This document shows, piece by piece, positions 47,106-57,788 of a DNA stretch of 64,000 nucleotides (position 1 is its first letter; every line of letters begins with the position of its first letter). The position numbers and the translations under genes were made by a program. This stretch comes from Pediococcus pentosaceus. GTDB taxonomy: Bacteria > Bacillota > Bacilli > Lactobacillales > Lactobacillaceae. The notes under the pieces are model-generated. The model saw nothing but the letters and a program-made list of their open reading frames with translations, was not told the origin of the DNA and searched no databases. The stretch covers positions 62,001 to 126,000 of the forward strand of contig NZ_JQBF01000003.1 in the NCBI RefSeq assembly GCF_001437285.1. Direction: 5' to 3'.

Positions 47106-47303
47106 TTGTCATAACGCTGATTATCATGTATTATTATCAAGTACCGTTTTCAAACGAGGGAGCATTATGCTCTCTAAACGGTGGTGTATAAGCATAGCGT
47201 TGATGTGAAAGGTTGCGACACACCCGGCCGCTTTGCCACAGGGTGTGGCGGTAATTTTCACGGAGCAAGTCTTATTTTTAAAATAGACGAAGGAGGTAAC
47301 ACA
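47106..47303 (+). promoter_or_regulatory. Promoter and highly structured leader of the S10 operon
   Basis: TTGTCA (47106-47111), 17 bases, TATTAT (47129-47134). The 160-base leader folds into two strong multi-part hairpins: CCGTTT...AAACGG enclosing GGGAGC/GCTCTC (47144-47181), and GTGAAA...TTTCAC (47205-47261) enclosing GACACACCC/GGGTGTGG and GGC/GCC. In other bacteria the S10 leader is the target of L4 autoregulation. Confidence 0.78.
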
Positions 47304-47612
47304 ATGGCAAAACAAAAAATTCGTATCCGCCTAAAGGCATACGAACACCGTATCTTAGATCAATCTGCTGACAAGATTGTTGAAACAGCAAAACGTACTG
47401 GTGCAACAATTTCGGGTCCAATCCCATTGCCAACAGAACGCACAGTATATACTGTTTTGAGTTCTCCACATAAGTTTAAGAAGGCTCGTGAACAGTTCGA
47501 AATGCGTACGCACAAACGATTGATCGATATCGTTAACCCAACACCAAAGACAGTGGATTCATTGATGAAGCTTGACTTGCCAAGTGGTGTAGATATCGAA
47601 ATCAAACTATAA
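47304..47612 (+). CDS. rpsJ: Ribosomal protein uS10 (also transcription factor NusE)
   Basis: A 102-residue protein. ATG 47304 after GAAGGAGG gives [20 protein letters not shown]; a longer in-frame reading from 47181 runs through the leader hairpin. [20 protein letters not shown] is the rRNA-binding loop. It also joins NusB in antitermination. First gene of the S10 operon. Confidence 0.98.
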   Translation: MAKQKIRIRLKAYEHRILDQSADKIVETAKRTGATISGPIPLPTERTVYTVLSSPHKFKKAREQFEMRTHKRLIDIVNPTPKTVDSLMKLDLPSGVDIEIKL

Positions 47613-47638
47613 TTTAAAGTATAAACGGAGGTGTACTA

Positions 47639-48271
47639 ATGACCACAAAAGGAATCTTAGGTAAAAAGGTCGGAATGACACAGGTTTTTACTGAAGCTGG
47701 AGAATTAATTCCTGTTACAGTAATCGATACAACTCCTAACGTTGTATTACAACTCAAGACAGTTGAAAATGATGGTTATTCATCAGTTCAATTAGGTTTT
47801 GACGACAAACGTCAAGTTTTGAGCAACAAACCTGAACAAGGCCACGTAGCAAAAGCAAATACAAATCCTAAGCGCTTCATTCACGAAATCAGAAATGTTG
47901 AGCTTGGGGACGTCAAAGTTGGAGACACAATCGCAGCTGACATTTTTGAAGCAGGCGAAATCGTCGACGTAACTGGTACTACTAAGGGACATGGTTTCCA
48001 AGGTGTTATCAAAAAAGACGGTCAACGTCGTGGTCCGATGGCGCACGGTTCTCGTTATCACCGTCGTCCTGGTTCACTTGGGGCAGTTATTAACCGCGTA
48101 TTCCCAGGAAAGAAATTACCAGGTCGCATGGGTAACAAAACAGTAACAATTCAACATCTTGAAATCGTTAAAGCAGATACAGAAAACAACGTATTACTAG
48201 TTAAGGGTAATGTACCTGGCGCTAAGAAGTCATACTTAGTTGTTAAAAGTACTGTAAAGAATACTAAATAA
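47639..48271 (+). CDS. rplC: Ribosomal protein uL3
   Basis: A 210-residue early assembly protein of the large subunit with its long loop near the peptidyl transferase centre ([19 protein letters not shown] and [11 protein letters not shown]). The start [16 protein letters not shown] is family standard. SD GGAGGT, 27 bases after rpsJ. Confidence 0.98.
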   Translation: MTTKGILGKKVGMTQVFTEAGELIPVTVIDTTPNVVLQLKTVENDGYSSVQLGFDDKRQVLSNKPEQGHVAKANTNPKRFIHEIRNVELGDVKVGDTIAADIFEAGEIVDVTGTTKGHGFQGVIKKDGQRRGPMAHGSRYHRRPGSLGAVINRVFPGKKLPGRMGNKTVTIQHLEIVKADTENNVLLVKGNVPGAKKSYLVVKSTVKNTK

Positions 48272-48289
48272 GAGAGGAGGACCATATAA

Positions 48290-48913
48290 ATGGCTAACGT
48301 ATCATTATTCAAACAAGACGGAACTAAAAATGGTGACGTTGAATTAAATGCCGATATTTTCGGTATCGAACCTAACAACGATGTAGTCTTTGAAGCAGTA
48401 GTTATGCAACGTGCATCTATGCGTCAAGGTACACACGCAGTAAAGAATCGTAGTGCTGTACGTGGTGGTGGTAGAAAACCATGGCGTCAAAAAGGTACTG
48501 GACGTGCTCGTCAAGGTTCAATTCGCTCACCACAATGGCGTGGTGGAGGAATTGTCTTTGGACCAACTCCTCGTTCATATGCATACAGCATTCCTAAGAA
48601 AATGCGTCGCTTGGCATTGAAGTCAGTACTTTCACAAAAGGTATTGGATGAAAGCCTTGTAGTCGTTGATGAATTCAAGTTCGAAACTCCAAAGACTAAG
48701 GACTTTGCTCAATCATTAGGTAACCTTAATGTTGATAAAAAAGCTCTATTAGTTCTTGAAGAAGATAACGAAAGTGCTGTATTGGCTGCTCGTAATTTAT
48801 CTAATGTAAAAATCGTTGAACCTGAAGGTATCAATGTTTTAGATATTATGAATAGCGACAAACTTGTCATTACACAAAAGGCTCTTTCTCAAGTAGAGGA
48901 GGCTCTAGCATAA
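48290..48913 (+). CDS. rplD: Ribosomal protein uL4
   Basis: A 207-residue protein with the extended exit-tunnel loop ([36 protein letters not shown]), the region in which macrolide resistance changes occur; here it is wild-type-like. In E. coli L4 represses its own operon through the S10 leader. Stop TAA shares its A with rplW. Confidence 0.98.
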   Translation: MANVSLFKQDGTKNGDVELNADIFGIEPNNDVVFEAVVMQRASMRQGTHAVKNRSAVRGGGRKPWRQKGTGRARQGSIRSPQWRGGGIVFGPTPRSYAYSIPKKMRRLALKSVLSQKVLDESLVVVDEFKFETPKTKDFAQSLGNLNVDKKALLVLEEDNESAVLAARNLSNVKIVEPEGINVLDIMNSDKLVITQKALSQVEEALA

Positions 48914-49200
48914 TGGAATCACGTGATATTATTCTACGCCCTGTTGTTACAGAAGCATCAATGGCGTTAATCGATGACAAACGTTACACATTTGATGTAG
49001 ATCCACGTGCTACAAAGACTCAAGTTAAAAAAGCTATCGAAGAGATCTTTGAAGTTACAGTTATTAAGATCAACATTATGAATGTTAAAGGTAAGTTGAA
49101 GCGCCAAGGCCGTTACGCTGGTTACACAAAGAAGCGTCGTAAGGCAATCGTGCAACTTTCTGCAGATTCAAAAGAAATCCAATTATTTGGTGAAGAATAA
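48913..49200 (+). CDS. rplW: Ribosomal protein uL23
   Basis: A 95-residue protein at the exit of the peptide tunnel, docking site for trigger factor and [20 protein letters not shown] and the short loop [20 protein letters not shown] are typical. Coupled to rplD by TAATG. Confidence 0.97.
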   Translation: MESRDIILRPVVTEASMALIDDKRYTFDVDPRATKTQVKKAIEEIFEVTVIKINIMNVKGKLKRQGRYAGYTKKRRKAIVQLSADSKEIQLFGEE

Positions 49201-49222
49201 ATAAATATAGGAGGAAAACAAC

Positions 49223-50071
49223 GTGGGGATTAAGAAATTTAAACCAACTACAAATGCCCGTCGTGGCATGACACAATTGGACTACTCTGAAATCACAAAG
49301 AAGAGTCCAGAAAAGTCATTGTTGGAATCTCAAAGCCATACTGCTGGTCGTAATAACTACGGTCGTATGACTGTTCGCCATCGTGGTGGTGGTAACAAAC
49401 GTCAATACCGTATCATCGACTTTAAGCGTATTAAAGATGATGTACCAGCTACAGTAAAAGCTATTGAATATGATCCAAACCGTACAGCTAACATTGCTTT
49501 GCTTGTTTATGCTGATGGTGTTAAGTCATATATCATTGCTCCTAAAGGTTTGAAGGTTGGCGACAAGGTTCAATCTGGATCAGAAGCTGATATCAAAGTA
49601 GGTAACGCATTACCACTTAAGGATATTCCTGTTGGTACTGTTATCCACAATATCGAATTAAAACCAGGTAAAGGTGGACAACTTGTTCGTTCAGCTGGTG
49701 CTTCAGCACAATTACTTGGTAAAGAAGGTAAGTATGTACTTATCCGTCTTGCTTCTTCTGAAGTTCGTATGGTTCTTGCAACAAACCGTGCAACAATCGG
49801 TGCTGTTGGTAATGAGGAACATGAACTAGTTAACGTTGGTAAAGCTGGTCGTACACGTTACGCTGGTCAACGTCCACATGTTCGTGGTTCTGTAATGAAC
49901 CCTAACGATCATCCACATGGTGGTGGTGAAGGTAAGGCTCCTATCGGTCGTCCATCTCCTCTTTCTCCATGGGGTAAGAAAACAATCGGTAAGAAGACTC
50001 GTAACAAACATAACAAGTCAAACAAATTTATCGTTCGTGGTCGTAAGCGCGGTCGCTTAGGTAACATCTAG
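49223..50071 (+). CDS. rplB: Ribosomal protein uL2
   Basis: A 282-residue protein needed for subunit joining. GTG 49223 follows AGGAGGA. Near the C-terminus the conserved [17 protein letters not shown] contains the essential histidine close to the peptidyl transferase centre. Small departures from the usual N-terminus ([19 protein letters not shown]) are within family range. Confidence 0.98.
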   Translation: MGIKKFKPTTNARRGMTQLDYSEITKKSPEKSLLESQSHTAGRNNYGRMTVRHRGGGNKRQYRIIDFKRIKDDVPATVKAIEYDPNRTANIALLVYADGVKSYIIAPKGLKVGDKVQSGSEADIKVGNALPLKDIPVGTVIHNIELKPGKGGQLVRSAGASAQLLGKEGKYVLIRLASSEVRMVLATNRATIGAVGNEEHELVNVGKAGRTRYAGQRPHVRGSVMNPNDHPHGGGEGKAPIGRPSPLSPWGKKTIGKKTRNKHNKSNKFIVRGRKRGRLGNI

Positions 50072-50097
50072 AACAGTTTTCGAAGGAGGTCAAATTA

Positions 50098-50379
50098 ATG
50101 GGTCGTAGTTTAAAAAAGGGACCATTCGCTGATGAACATCTTCTAAAGAAGGTCGATGCACAAAAAGATCAAGACAAGAAGCCAGTAATCAAGACATGGT
50201 CACGTCGTTCAACAATTTTTCCAAGTTTCATCGGATGCACAATCGCTGTATACGATGGTAGAAAACATGTTCCAGTTTATATCCAAGATGATATGGTTGG
50301 TCATAAGCTTGGCGAATTTGTTCCAACTCGCACATTCCGTGGTCACGGTGGCGACGACAAAAAGACATCTGGAAAGTAA
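50098..50379 (+). CDS. rpsS: Ribosomal protein uS19
   Basis: A 93-residue head protein of the small subunit. [18 protein letters not shown] and [16 protein letters not shown] are standard. SD GAAGGAGG is six to seven bases before ATG 50098. Confidence 0.98.
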   Translation: MGRSLKKGPFADEHLLKKVDAQKDQDKKPVIKTWSRRSTIFPSFIGCTIAVYDGRKHVPVYIQDDMVGHKLGEFVPTRTFRGHGGDDKKTSGK

Positions 50380-50391
50380 GGAGGATGAATC

Positions 50392-50748
50392 ATGGCTGAA
50401 CAAGTAACATCTGCACAGGCAACTGCAAAGACTGTTCGTATTGCCGCTCGTAAGATTCGTCTCGTAGTCGATCTTATCAGAGGTAAAAGTGTCGCTGAAG
50501 CTTTTGCAATTTTAAAATTTACACCACGTAGTGCTTCACCTGTTGTTGAAAAGGTTTTGAAGTCTGCAGTGGCGAATGCTGAAAACAACTTTGATTTGGA
50601 TCGTGAAGATTTGGTAATTAGCAAAGTCTTTGTTAACGAAGGACCAACGTTAAAACGTTTCCGTCCACGTGCTAAGGGTTCTGCATCACCAATTAACAAA
50701 CGTACAAGTCATATTACAGTTGTAGTATCAGAAAAACAGGAGGGATAA
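50392..50748 (+). CDS. rplV: Ribosomal protein uL22
   Basis: A 118-residue tunnel protein. [20 protein letters not shown] opens the fold and the tunnel hairpin is [20 protein letters not shown], another macrolide-contact site with wild-type sequence. Thirteen bases after rpsS. Confidence 0.98.
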   Translation: MAEQVTSAQATAKTVRIAARKIRLVVDLIRGKSVAEAFAILKFTPRSASPVVEKVLKSAVANAENNFDLDREDLVISKVFVNEGPTLKRFRPRAKGSASPINKRTSHITVVVSEKQEG

Positions 50749-50751
50749 CGC

Positions 50752-51423
50752 GTGGGTCAAAAAGTAAATCCTAATGGATTCCGTGTTGGTGTCATTCGTG
50801 ATTGGCAAGCTAAATGGTATGCTGATAAAGACTTTTCAAAGTTCTTAGCCGAAGATATCAAGATTCGTGAATTTATCGCAAAGCAACTTACTGATGCTTC
50901 TGTATCTACTGTTGAAATTGAACGTGCAGCAAATCGTGTTAACATTTCAATTCACACTGCTAAACCAGGTATGGTTATCGGTAAAGGTGGATCAGAAGTT
51001 GAAAAGTTGCGTAATCAACTAAATCAATTAACTGGCAAACGTGTTCACATCAACATTGTCGAAATCAAGAAACCTGATCTCGAAGCAAAACTTGTTGGTG
51101 AAAACATCGCTGCTCAACTAGAAGGACGTGTTGCATTCCGTCGTGCTATGAAGCAAGCAATGCAACGCTCAATGCGCTCAGGTGCTAAAGGTATTAAAAC
51201 ACAAGTTGCAGGTCGTTTAAACGGTGCTGACATGTCTCGTGTAGAACGCTACTCAGAAGGAAAGGTTCCTCTTCACACACTTCGTGCTGACGTGGACTAC
51301 GCTTGGGTTGAAGCTCGTACTACATACGGACAACTTGGTGTTAAGACATGGATCTACCGTGGCGAAATTTTACCTGAAGTAAAGGACGCTAAGAAAAACT
51401 CTAAAGAACAAGGAGGGAAATAA
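50752..51423 (+). CDS. rpsC: Ribosomal protein uS3
   Basis: A 223-residue protein at the mRNA entry with helicase role. GTG 50752 (four bases after rplV stop) follows AGGAGGG. The KH domain has [17 protein letters not shown], and the C-terminal half [20 protein letters not shown] lines the entry channel. Confidence 0.98.
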   Translation: MGQKVNPNGFRVGVIRDWQAKWYADKDFSKFLAEDIKIREFIAKQLTDASVSTVEIERAANRVNISIHTAKPGMVIGKGGSEVEKLRNQLNQLTGKRVHINIVEIKKPDLEAKLVGENIAAQLEGRVAFRRAMKQAMQRSMRSGAKGIKTQVAGRLNGADMSRVERYSEGKVPLHTLRADVDYAWVEARTTYGQLGVKTWIYRGEILPEVKDAKKNSKEQGGK

Positions 51424-51425
51424 GC

Positions 51426-51860
51426 ATGTTAGTACCTAAGAGAGTAAAGCATCGTCGCGAACATCGTGGTCGTATGCGTGGTGCTGCTAAAGGTGGCAAA
51501 ACAGTTGCTTTTGGTGAATATGGTTTACAAGCATTAACTTCATCATGGATTACTAACCGCCAAATCGAAGCTGCTCGTGTGGCTATGACACGTTATATGA
51601 AACGTGGCGGTAAAGTTTGGATTAAGATTTTCCCTCATAAGTCATACACATCTAAAGGTGTGGGTGTTCGTATGGGTAATGGTAAAGGTACTCCAGAAGG
51701 CTGGGTTGCACCAGTAAAACGCGAAAAGGTTATGTTTGAAGTTGCAGGTGTTCCTGAAGAAGTTGCTCGCGAAGCTCTACGTTTGGCAGCAATGAAACTT
51801 CCTGTTAAGACAAAGATTATCGAACGCGAGGAAGTAGGTGGCGAATCAGATGAAGGCTAA
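51426..51860 (+). CDS. rplP: Ribosomal protein uL16
   Basis: A 144-residue protein that helps place the A-site t[22 protein letters not shown] and [20 protein letters not shown] are standard; the conserved arginine that is hydroxylated in some bacteria lies in this loop. Overlaps rpmC by 11 bases. Confidence 0.98.
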
Positions 51861-52044
51861 AGAAATTAATGAATTAACCACTGACGAAATGATCAATAAG
51901 GAAAAAGAGTATAAGGACGAGTTATTCAACCTACGTTTCCAATTGGCTACAGGTCAACTTGAAAACACTGCTCGCCTTAAAGCTGTTCGTAAGAACATTG
52001 CTCGAATCAAAACTGCTCTACGTCAACAAGAATTAAACAAGTAA
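51850..52044 (+). CDS. rpmC: Ribosomal protein uL29
   Basis: A 64-residue helical protein next to the exit tunnel. ATG 51850 gives the family start [14 protein letters not shown] and has GGTGG (51836-51840) nine bases upstream; the GTG at 51838 is part of that site. [18 protein letters not shown] is the signature. Confidence 0.97.
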
Positions 52045-52070
52045 AAGAATACGAAGGGAGGACTTAATCA

Positions 52071-52337
52071 ATGAGTGAAGAACGTAACGCACGAAAGGTT
52101 TACCAAGGACGCGTAGTTTCTGACAAGATGGATAAGACTATCACAGTCCAAATCGATACTTACAAGACACATCCTGTTTACGGTAAGCGTGTAAAGTACT
52201 CAAAGAAATATAAGGCACATGATGAAAACAACGCTGCTAAGATGGGCGATATCGTAACAATTATGGAAACAAGACCTTTGTCTGCTACAAAGAGATTCCG
52301 TTTGCTTGATATCGTTGAAAAAGCGGTTATTATCTAG
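52071..52337 (+). CDS. rpsQ: Ribosomal protein uS17
   Basis: An 88-residue OB-fold protein that binds 16S rRNA early. [20 protein letters not shown] and [20 protein letters not shown] are standard. SD GGGAGGA, 26 bases after rpmC. Confidence 0.98.
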   Translation: MSEERNARKVYQGRVVSDKMDKTITVQIDTYKTHPVYGKRVKYSKKYKAHDENNAAKMGDIVTIMETRPLSATKRFRLLDIVEKAVII

Positions 52338-52383
52338 CTCATGTTTCGTATTCTGATACAAAATTGAAGGGAGGACACTAACT

Positions 52384-52752
52384 GTGATCCAACAAGAGAG
52401 TCGTTTGAAAGTTGCTGACAATTCTGGAGCACGTGAACTGTTGGTTATTAAAGTATTGGGTGGTTCCCGTGTTAAATTTGGTTACATTGGTGACATTATC
52501 GTTGCTACTGTTAAACAAGCAACACCAGGTGGCGTTGTCAAAAAAGGTGACGTTGTAAAAGCTGTTGTTGTTCGTACAAAACAAGGTGCACACCGTGCTG
52601 ATGGTTCATACATCAAATTTGACGAAAATGCTGCAGTATTAATTAAAGATGATAAGAGCCCTCAAGGAACTCGTATCTTTGGCCCAGTTGCACGTGAATT
52701 ACGTGACAAGGACTACATGAAGATCGTTTCTTTGGCTCCTGAAGTATTGTAA
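52384..52752 (+). CDS. rplN: Ribosomal protein uL14
   Basis: A 122-residue protein at the subunit bridge. GTG 52384 follows GGGAGGA and gives the universal start [39 protein letters not shown] is intact. In several bacteria this face binds the silencing factor RsfS. Confidence 0.98.
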   Translation: MIQQESRLKVADNSGARELLVIKVLGGSRVKFGYIGDIIVATVKQATPGGVVKKGDVVKAVVVRTKQGAHRADGSYIKFDENAAVLIKDDKSPQGTRIFGPVARELRDKDYMKIVSLAPEVL

Positions 52753-52784
52753 TCAACCATCATAACGAAGGAGGTGCGCCATTA

Positions 52785-53096
52785 ATGTTCGTAAAAGTTG
52801 GCGACAAAGTTCGCGTAATTAGCGGAAAAGACAAAGGCAAGGAAGGTACTATTAAACAAACCCTTGCTAAAAAGAACCGTGTTGTTGTTGAAGGCCTTAA
52901 CATGATTAAAAAACATCAAAAGCCTAACAATGCAAATCCTCAAGGTGGAATTCTTGATGTTGAAGCACCTATGGATGTTTCAAATGTAATGCTTATCGAT
53001 CCATCTACAAATGAACCAACACGTGTTGGCTTCAAAACTGTTGATGGTAAGAAAGTACGAGTATCAAAAAAATCTGGCGAGAGTATCGACAAATAA
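52785..53096 (+). CDS. rplX: Ribosomal protein uL24
   Basis: A 103-residue assembly initiator of the large subunit with a KOW motif ([19 protein letters not shown]). [20 protein letters not shown] is typical of Firmicutes. SD GAAGGAGGT before ATG 52785. Confidence 0.98.
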   Translation: MFVKVGDKVRVISGKDKGKEGTIKQTLAKKNRVVVEGLNMIKKHQKPNNANPQGGILDVEAPMDVSNVMLIDPSTNEPTRVGFKTVDGKKVRVSKKSGESIDK

Positions 53097-53123
53097 TCTA
53101 AGCGAAGGGAGGAAATAATATTC

Positions 53124-53666
53124 ATGGCAAATCGTTTAAAAGAAAAATTCGTTAACGAAATCACACCTGATTTGGTTAAAAAGTTTGACTATACATCAGT
53201 TATGCAAGTACCAAAGATTGAAAAGATCGTTTTGAATATGGGTGTCGGTGATGCAGTTACTAACTCTAAGAACTTAGATGAAGCAGTTGCTGAATTGGAA
53301 CTTATTTCAGGTCAAAAGCCACTTGTTACAAAGGCTAAAAAGTCAATCGCTGGATTCCGTCTTCGTGAAGGTATGTCAATTGGTGCTAAGGTTACATTAC
53401 GTGGTGAAAGAATGTATGACTTCTTAGATAAGTTAGTTAACGTTTCATTACCTCGTGTTCGTGACTTCCGTGGTGTAAGTAGCAAGGCCTTTGATGGTCG
53501 TGGTAACTACACATTAGGTGTACGCGAACAATTGATTTTCCCAGAAATCGATTTTGATAATGTTAACCGTGTTCGTGGTTTAGATATTGTTATCGTTACA
53601 ACTGCAAACACAGATGAAGAATCACGTGAACTATTGGCACAATTCGGAATGCCATTTGAAAAGTAA
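53124..53666 (+). CDS. rplE: Ribosomal protein uL5
   Basis: A 180-residue protein that carries 5S r[23 protein letters not shown], the [19 protein letters not shown] 5S-binding stretch and [20 protein letters not shown] are family marks. SD GGGAGGA, start 27 bases after rplX. Confidence 0.98.
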   Translation: MANRLKEKFVNEITPDLVKKFDYTSVMQVPKIEKIVLNMGVGDAVTNSKNLDEAVAELELISGQKPLVTKAKKSIAGFRLREGMSIGAKVTLRGERMYDFLDKLVNVSLPRVRDFRGVSSKAFDGRGNYTLGVREQLIFPEIDFDNVNRVRGLDIVIVTTANTDEESRELLAQFGMPFEK

Positions 53667-53684
53667 GCGAAGGGAGCAAACAAA

Positions 53685-53870
53685 TTGGCTAAAAAATCAT
53701 TAGTTGTAAAGAGTGAACGTCCTGCTAAGTTCTCGACACAAGCATACACACGTTGCGAACGTTGTGGCCGTCCACACTCTGTATACCGTAAATTCCATTT
53801 ATGCCGTATTTGCCTTCGTGAATTAGCTCATGAAGGACAAATTCCTGGTATGAAGAAAGCTAGTTGGTAA
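53685..53870 (+). CDS. rpsZ: Ribosomal protein uS14, zinc-binding short form
   Basis: A 61-residue protein of the zinc (C+) class, with CERCGRPH and [16 protein letters not shown] giving two CxxC pairs. TTG 53685 follows GAAGGGAG. A zinc-free long paralogue (rpsN) is often found elsewhere in lactobacilli and used under zinc shortage; it is not in this window. Confidence 0.97.
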   Translation: MAKKSLVVKSERPAKFSTQAYTRCERCGRPHSVYRKFHLCRICLRELAHEGQIPGMKKASW

Positions 53871-53905
53871 AAAAAGAAATCAGAGTCAAAGGAGGGTAAT
53901 ACTGA

Positions 53906-54304
53906 ATGTCTATGACAGATCCTATTGCAGACTTTCTTACTCGTATTCGTAACGCGAACATGGTTCGCCACGAATCTTTAGAAGTACCTGCATCAAAAAT
54001 CAAAAAAGATATGGCCGAAATTCTTAAGAACGAAGGTTTTATCAAGGATGTTGAATATATTGAAGATGACAAGCAAGGCATCATTCGTGTATTCCTAAAA
54101 TATGGAAAGAACAACGAACGAGTTATCTCTGGTTTGAAACGTATTTCAAAACCTGGATTGCGTTCATATGTTAAATCTGACGAAGTTCCTAAGGTGTTGA
54201 ATGGTTTAGGTATCGCAATCATTTCAACTTCTGAAGGTGTCATCACAGATAAAGAAGCACGTGCTAAGAAAATCGGTGGAGAAGTATTAGCTTACATCTG
54301 GTAA
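53906..54304 (+). CDS. rpsH: Ribosomal protein uS8
   Basis: A 132-residue core protein of the small subunit; in E. coli it represses the spc operon. [20 protein letters not shown] and the C-terminal [20 protein letters not shown] are standard. Two starts are possible (53906 and 53912); GGAGGG favours 53906. Confidence 0.97.
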   Translation: MSMTDPIADFLTRIRNANMVRHESLEVPASKIKKDMAEILKNEGFIKDVEYIEDDKQGIIRVFLKYGKNNERVISGLKRISKPGLRSYVKSDEVPKVLNGLGIAIISTSEGVITDKEARAKKIGGEVLAYIW

Positions 54305-54329
54305 TTTTTAGATAAGGAGGTGCCGTTCA

Positions 54330-54866
54330 ATGAGCCGTATCGGTAGAAAACCAGTTGAAATTCCAGCTGGTGTTGAAATTAAACAAGACGGAAACGTCGT
54401 AACTGTTAAAGGACCTAAGGGTGAATTAACACGTACAATGAGCTCAGATATTACAATGTCCGTTGACGGAAACGTTGTATCATTTGATCGTCCAAACGAC
54501 AATAATAAAATGCGTGCATTACATGGTACTACACGCGCTAACTTCAACAACATGGTTGAAGGTGTTGTAAATGGTTTTGAAAAGAAACTTGAACTAATTG
54601 GTGTTGGTTACCGTGCACAACTTAAAGGTAAGACATTAATCTTAAACTTAGGTTATTCAAACCCAGTTGAAATGGAAACTCCTGAAGACCTTAAGGTTGA
54701 AGTTCCTGACAACACACACATTAATATCAGTGGTATCAGCAAACAACGTGTTGGTGATTTAGCTGCTGAAATCCGTGCCGTACGTTCACCAGAACCATAT
54801 AAAGGTAAAGGTGTTCGTTACGTTGGTGAATATGTTCGCCGTAAAGAAGGTAAAACAGGTAAATAA
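54330..54866 (+). CDS. rplF: Ribosomal protein uL6
   Basis: A 178-residue protein made of two like domains near the sarcin-ricin loop. Start [16 protein letters not shown] and the end [20 protein letters not shown] are universal. SD AAGGAGGT. Confidence 0.98.
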
Positions 54867-54876
54867 TCACGCAGCT

Positions 54877-54890
54877 TGATATAATTAGCT
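54877..54890 (+). promoter_or_regulatory. Possible internal promoter or hairpin before rplR
   Basis: TGA-TATAAT (54877-54885) is an extended -10 in the rplF-rplR gap, but no -35 is seen. AGCT on either side (54873-54876, 54887-54890) could also form a small stem. Confidence 0.3.
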
Positions 54891-54918
54891 GAGATTCAAA
54901 AAATATGAGGTGAAAATT

Positions 54919-55275
54919 TTGATTTCTAAACCAGATAAGAACAAAAAACGTCAACGTCGTCATGCACGCGTTCGTTCAAAAATCTCTGGTACTGCAGAGT
55001 GCCCACGCTTAAATGTATACCGTTCTAACAAAAACATCTACGCTCAAGTAATTGATGACGTAGCGGGTGTAACGCTAGTTAGTGCCTCAACATTAGATAG
55101 CGAAATTTCAGGTGGCTCAAAGACTGAATTAGCATCACAAGTTGGTGCTTTAGTTGCTAAGAGAGCTGTTGAAAAGAAAATTGAAAATGTCGTTTTTGAT
55201 CGTGGTGGATACATCTATCATGGTCGCGTTCAAGCTTTAGCTGAAGCTGCTCGCGAAAACGGACTTAAATTTTAA
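54919..55275 (+). CDS. rplR: Ribosomal protein uL18
   Basis: A 118-residue 5S rRNA-binding protein. TTG 54919 gives [20 protein letters not shown] and follows GAGGTGA by seven bases; GTG 54910 lies within that ribosome site. The length then equals the family norm. [20 protein letters not shown] and [20 protein letters not shown] are standard. Confidence 0.97.
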   Translation: MISKPDKNKKRQRRHARVRSKISGTAECPRLNVYRSNKNIYAQVIDDVAGVTLVSASTLDSEISGGSKTELASQVGALVAKRAVEKKIENVVFDRGGYIYHGRVQALAEAARENGLKF

Positions 55276-55296
55276 GGATAGGAGGGAAATACGTAC

Positions 55297-55800
55297 ATGT
55301 CTAAATTTATCGATCCAGAAAAATTGGAAATTGAAGATCGCGTAGTTGCCATCAACCGTGTTACAAAGGTTGTTAAAGGTGGACGTCGTCTTCGTTTTGC
55401 TGCTTTAGTCGTTGTTGGTGACAAGAACGGTCATGTAGGTTTTGGTACTGGTAAAGCTCAAGAAGTTCCAGAAGCTATCCGTAAAGCGGTTGAAACTGCA
55501 CGTAAGAGTTTGATTGAAGTTCCTATTGTTGGAACAACTCTCCCTCACGAAGCCGTCGGTGTTTACGGTGGTGGACGAATTCTGATGAAGCCAGCTCTTG
55601 AAGGTTCTGGAGTAGCTGCTGGTGGTGCTGTTCGTGCCGTTATGGAATTAGCAGGTATCGATGATGTTACAAGTAAGCGTTTGGGTTCAAACACTGCTGT
55701 TAACGTTGTTCGTGCTACTTTCGAAGGTCTTAAGAGCATGCGTAATGCAGAAGAAGTTGCTGCCCTTCGTGGGGTTTCAGTCGATCATTTAGCTGAATAA
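55297..55800 (+). CDS. rpsE: Ribosomal protein uS5
   Basis: A 167-residue accuracy protein. The double-stranded RNA-binding start [20 protein letters not shown] (spectinomycin loop wild-type) and [19 protein letters not shown] are intact. SD AGGAGGG before ATG 55297. Confidence 0.98.
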   Translation: MSKFIDPEKLEIEDRVVAINRVTKVVKGGRRLRFAALVVVGDKNGHVGFGTGKAQEVPEAIRKAVETARKSLIEVPIVGTTLPHEAVGVYGGGRILMKPALEGSGVAAGGAVRAVMELAGIDDVTSKRLGSNTAVNVVRATFEGLKSMRNAEEVAALRGVSVDHLAE

Positions 55801-55813
55801 GGAGGATATTCTG

Positions 55814-55996
55814 ATGTCACAATTAAAAGTTACATTAATTAAAAGTGCTGCACATCGCCTCCCAAAACAAAGAACAATTGTTAAGGAATTAGGTCTTGGC
55901 CGAGTAAATAGCTCTGTAGTCCTACCTAACAATGAGGCAACTCGTGGAGCTATTTTCCACATTGCACATTTAATTGAAGTTGAAGAAGTAAAATAA
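55814..55996 (+). CDS. rpmD: Ribosomal protein uL30
   Basis: A 60-residue protein; [20 protein letters not shown] and [20 protein letters not shown] are typical. It begins 13 bases after rpsE with AAGGAGGA. Confidence 0.97.
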   Translation: MSQLKVTLIKSAAHRLPKQRTIVKELGLGRVNSSVVLPNNEATRGAIFHIAHLIEVEEVK

Positions 55997-56023
55997 TTTT
56001 TGTAAGATTGGAGGTTTCCTTGC

Positions 56024-56458
56024 ATGAAGTTGAATGAATTAATGCCTAGCGAAGGTTCACGCACTAACCGTAAACGTATTGGTCGTGGTACTTCTAGTGG
56101 TACAGGTAAGACTGCTGGTCGTGGTCAAAAGGGTCAAAAGGCACGTGGTAAAGTTCGTTTAGGTTTTGAAGGTGGACAAATGCCTCTTTACCGTCGAATT
56201 CCAAAACGTGGATTCACAAACATCAACCGTAAAGAATTTGCTATTGTAAACCTTGATGCTCTTAACGTTTTTGATGAAGGTGCTGAAGTAACACCAGAAT
56301 CATTGCTTAAAGCTGGTATCATTAGTAAACAACTTAGCGGTGTTAAGGTTCTTGGTAATGGAGAAATTACTAAGAAGCTTACTGTTAAAGCTAACAAATT
56401 CTCTGAAAGTGCTGTAAAAGCAATCGAAGCTGCTGGTGGTAAAACCGAGGTGATTTAA
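56024..56458 (+). CDS. rplO: Ribosomal protein uL15
   Basis: A 144-residue late assembly protein. The glycine/arginine-rich N-terminal extension ([20 protein letters not shown]) runs into 23S rRNA, followed by [18 protein letters not shown]. Its stop overlaps the secY start (TAATG). Confidence 0.98.
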   Translation: MKLNELMPSEGSRTNRKRIGRGTSSGTGKTAGRGQKGQKARGKVRLGFEGGQMPLYRRIPKRGFTNINRKEFAIVNLDALNVFDEGAEVTPESLLKAGIISKQLSGVKVLGNGEITKKLTVKANKFSESAVKAIEAAGGKTEVI

Positions 56459-57756
56459 TGCTGACGACTGTCAAAAATGCTTTAAAAGTGAAGGATATTA
56501 GAAATAAGATTCTGTTCACACTCGGTATTTTGATTGTATTTCGTTTAGGATCATATATCACTGTTCCTGGTGTTAATGCGAAAGCATTGGAAAGCATGTC
56601 TTCATCAGGATTAGTTGGAATTTTGAATACGTTCAGTGGTGGTGGATTAACGAATTACTCCATTTTCGCAATGGGGGTTTCGCCATATATCACAGCACAA
56701 ATTATTGTACAATTGCTACAAATGGATATCGTTCCTAAATTTGTGGAATGGAGTAAGCAAGGTGAGGTTGGTCGTCGAAAGCTTAATCAAGCTACGAGAT
56801 GGTTAACAATCGTCCTTGCTTTTGCTCAATCAATCGGAATTACAGCTGGTTTTAATTATTTAAGTCAGATGAATTTGGTTGAATCACCAAGTGTCCAAAC
56901 CTTTCTAACGATTGGTTTAATTCTTACGGCCGGAACTATGTTGACTACCTGGTTAGGTGACATGATTACGGAACGTGGGATTGGACAAGGAGTATCAATG
57001 ATTATCTTTGCAGGTATCATTGCTCGTACACCAGTTGGGATTCAGCAAATTTACACTGAGCAGTTTGTTAATACTGCGAAAAGCGAATGGACGCAAAGTT
57101 TTATTATTGTTGGAGCAATTATCCTTGCAGTTTTAGCCATTGTAATTTTTGTTACATGGGTACAACAAGCAAGTCGTAAAATTCCAATTCAATATACAAG
57201 AAGAGCTTCTGGCGCTTCTGATAGTAGTTATTTACCTCTTAAGGTTAACGTAGCTGGTGTTATTCCAGTTATCTTTGCTAGTTCTTTTATTTCTACACCG
57301 CAAACCATTTTAATGGCTTTTGCATCATCACATTCTGATGATACTTGGTACACTGTTTTAAACGATGTATTCAATATGCAAACCACTAAAGGTGCCATCT
57401 TATATACTGTGTTAATTGTATTGTTTACGTTCTTCTATGCTTTTGTTCAGGTTAACCCTGAAAAACTAGCTGAAAATTTACAAAAACAAGGCAGTTATAT
57501 TCCAGGGGTTTGGCCGGGAAAGAAAACCCAAGATTATATGTCAGGTCTTTTAATTAGACTTAGTGTAGTTGGGGCATTATTCCTTGGCTTGGTTGCCTTA
57601 ATTCCATTGCTTGTTTCAAACATTTTTGGTTTGGACGAATCAATTGGTTTAGGTGGAACAAGTCTTTTGATTGTTGTTGGTGTAGCAATCGAGTTGGCAA
57701 ATCAACTTGAAGGGTTAATGATGAAACGAGAATACGTTGGATTCATTCGAAAATAA
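56458..57756 (+). CDS. secY: Protein translocase channel subunit SecY
   Basis: A 432-residue membrane channel with ten hydrophobic segments. FRLGSYITVPGVN in TM1, FSIFAMGVSPYITAQIIVQLL-like plug region and VNPEKLAENLQKQGSYIPGV in the C5 loop (SecA contact) are standard. Coupled to rplO by a one-base overlap. No SD is obvious apart from CCGAGGTG in rplO. Confidence 0.98.
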   Translation: MLTTVKNALKVKDIRNKILFTLGILIVFRLGSYITVPGVNAKALESMSSSGLVGILNTFSGGGLTNYSIFAMGVSPYITAQIIVQLLQMDIVPKFVEWSKQGEVGRRKLNQATRWLTIVLAFAQSIGITAGFNYLSQMNLVESPSVQTFLTIGLILTAGTMLTTWLGDMITERGIGQGVSMIIFAGIIARTPVGIQQIYTEQFVNTAKSEWTQSFIIVGAIILAVLAIVIFVTWVQQASRKIPIQYTRRASGASDSSYLPLKVNVAGVIPVIFASSFISTPQTILMAFASSHSDDTWYTVLNDVFNMQTTKGAILYTVLIVLFTFFYAFVQVNPEKLAENLQKQGSYIPGVWPGKKTQDYMSGLLIRLSVVGALFLGLVALIPLLVSNIFGLDESIGLGGTSLLIVVGVAIELANQLEGLMMKREYVGFIRK

Positions 57757-57788
57757 TTCGTTAGTTTAACAATGAAGGAGAATTTCAA

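Noticed and set aside
47019-47140. Missing tuf as a deletion
   Set aside because: In lactobacilli tuf usually lies elsewhere in the genome, so its absence after fusA is normal.
47181-47303. N-terminal extension of S10
   Set aside because: It is the structured leader read in frame; ATG 47304 follows a strong GAAGGAGG.
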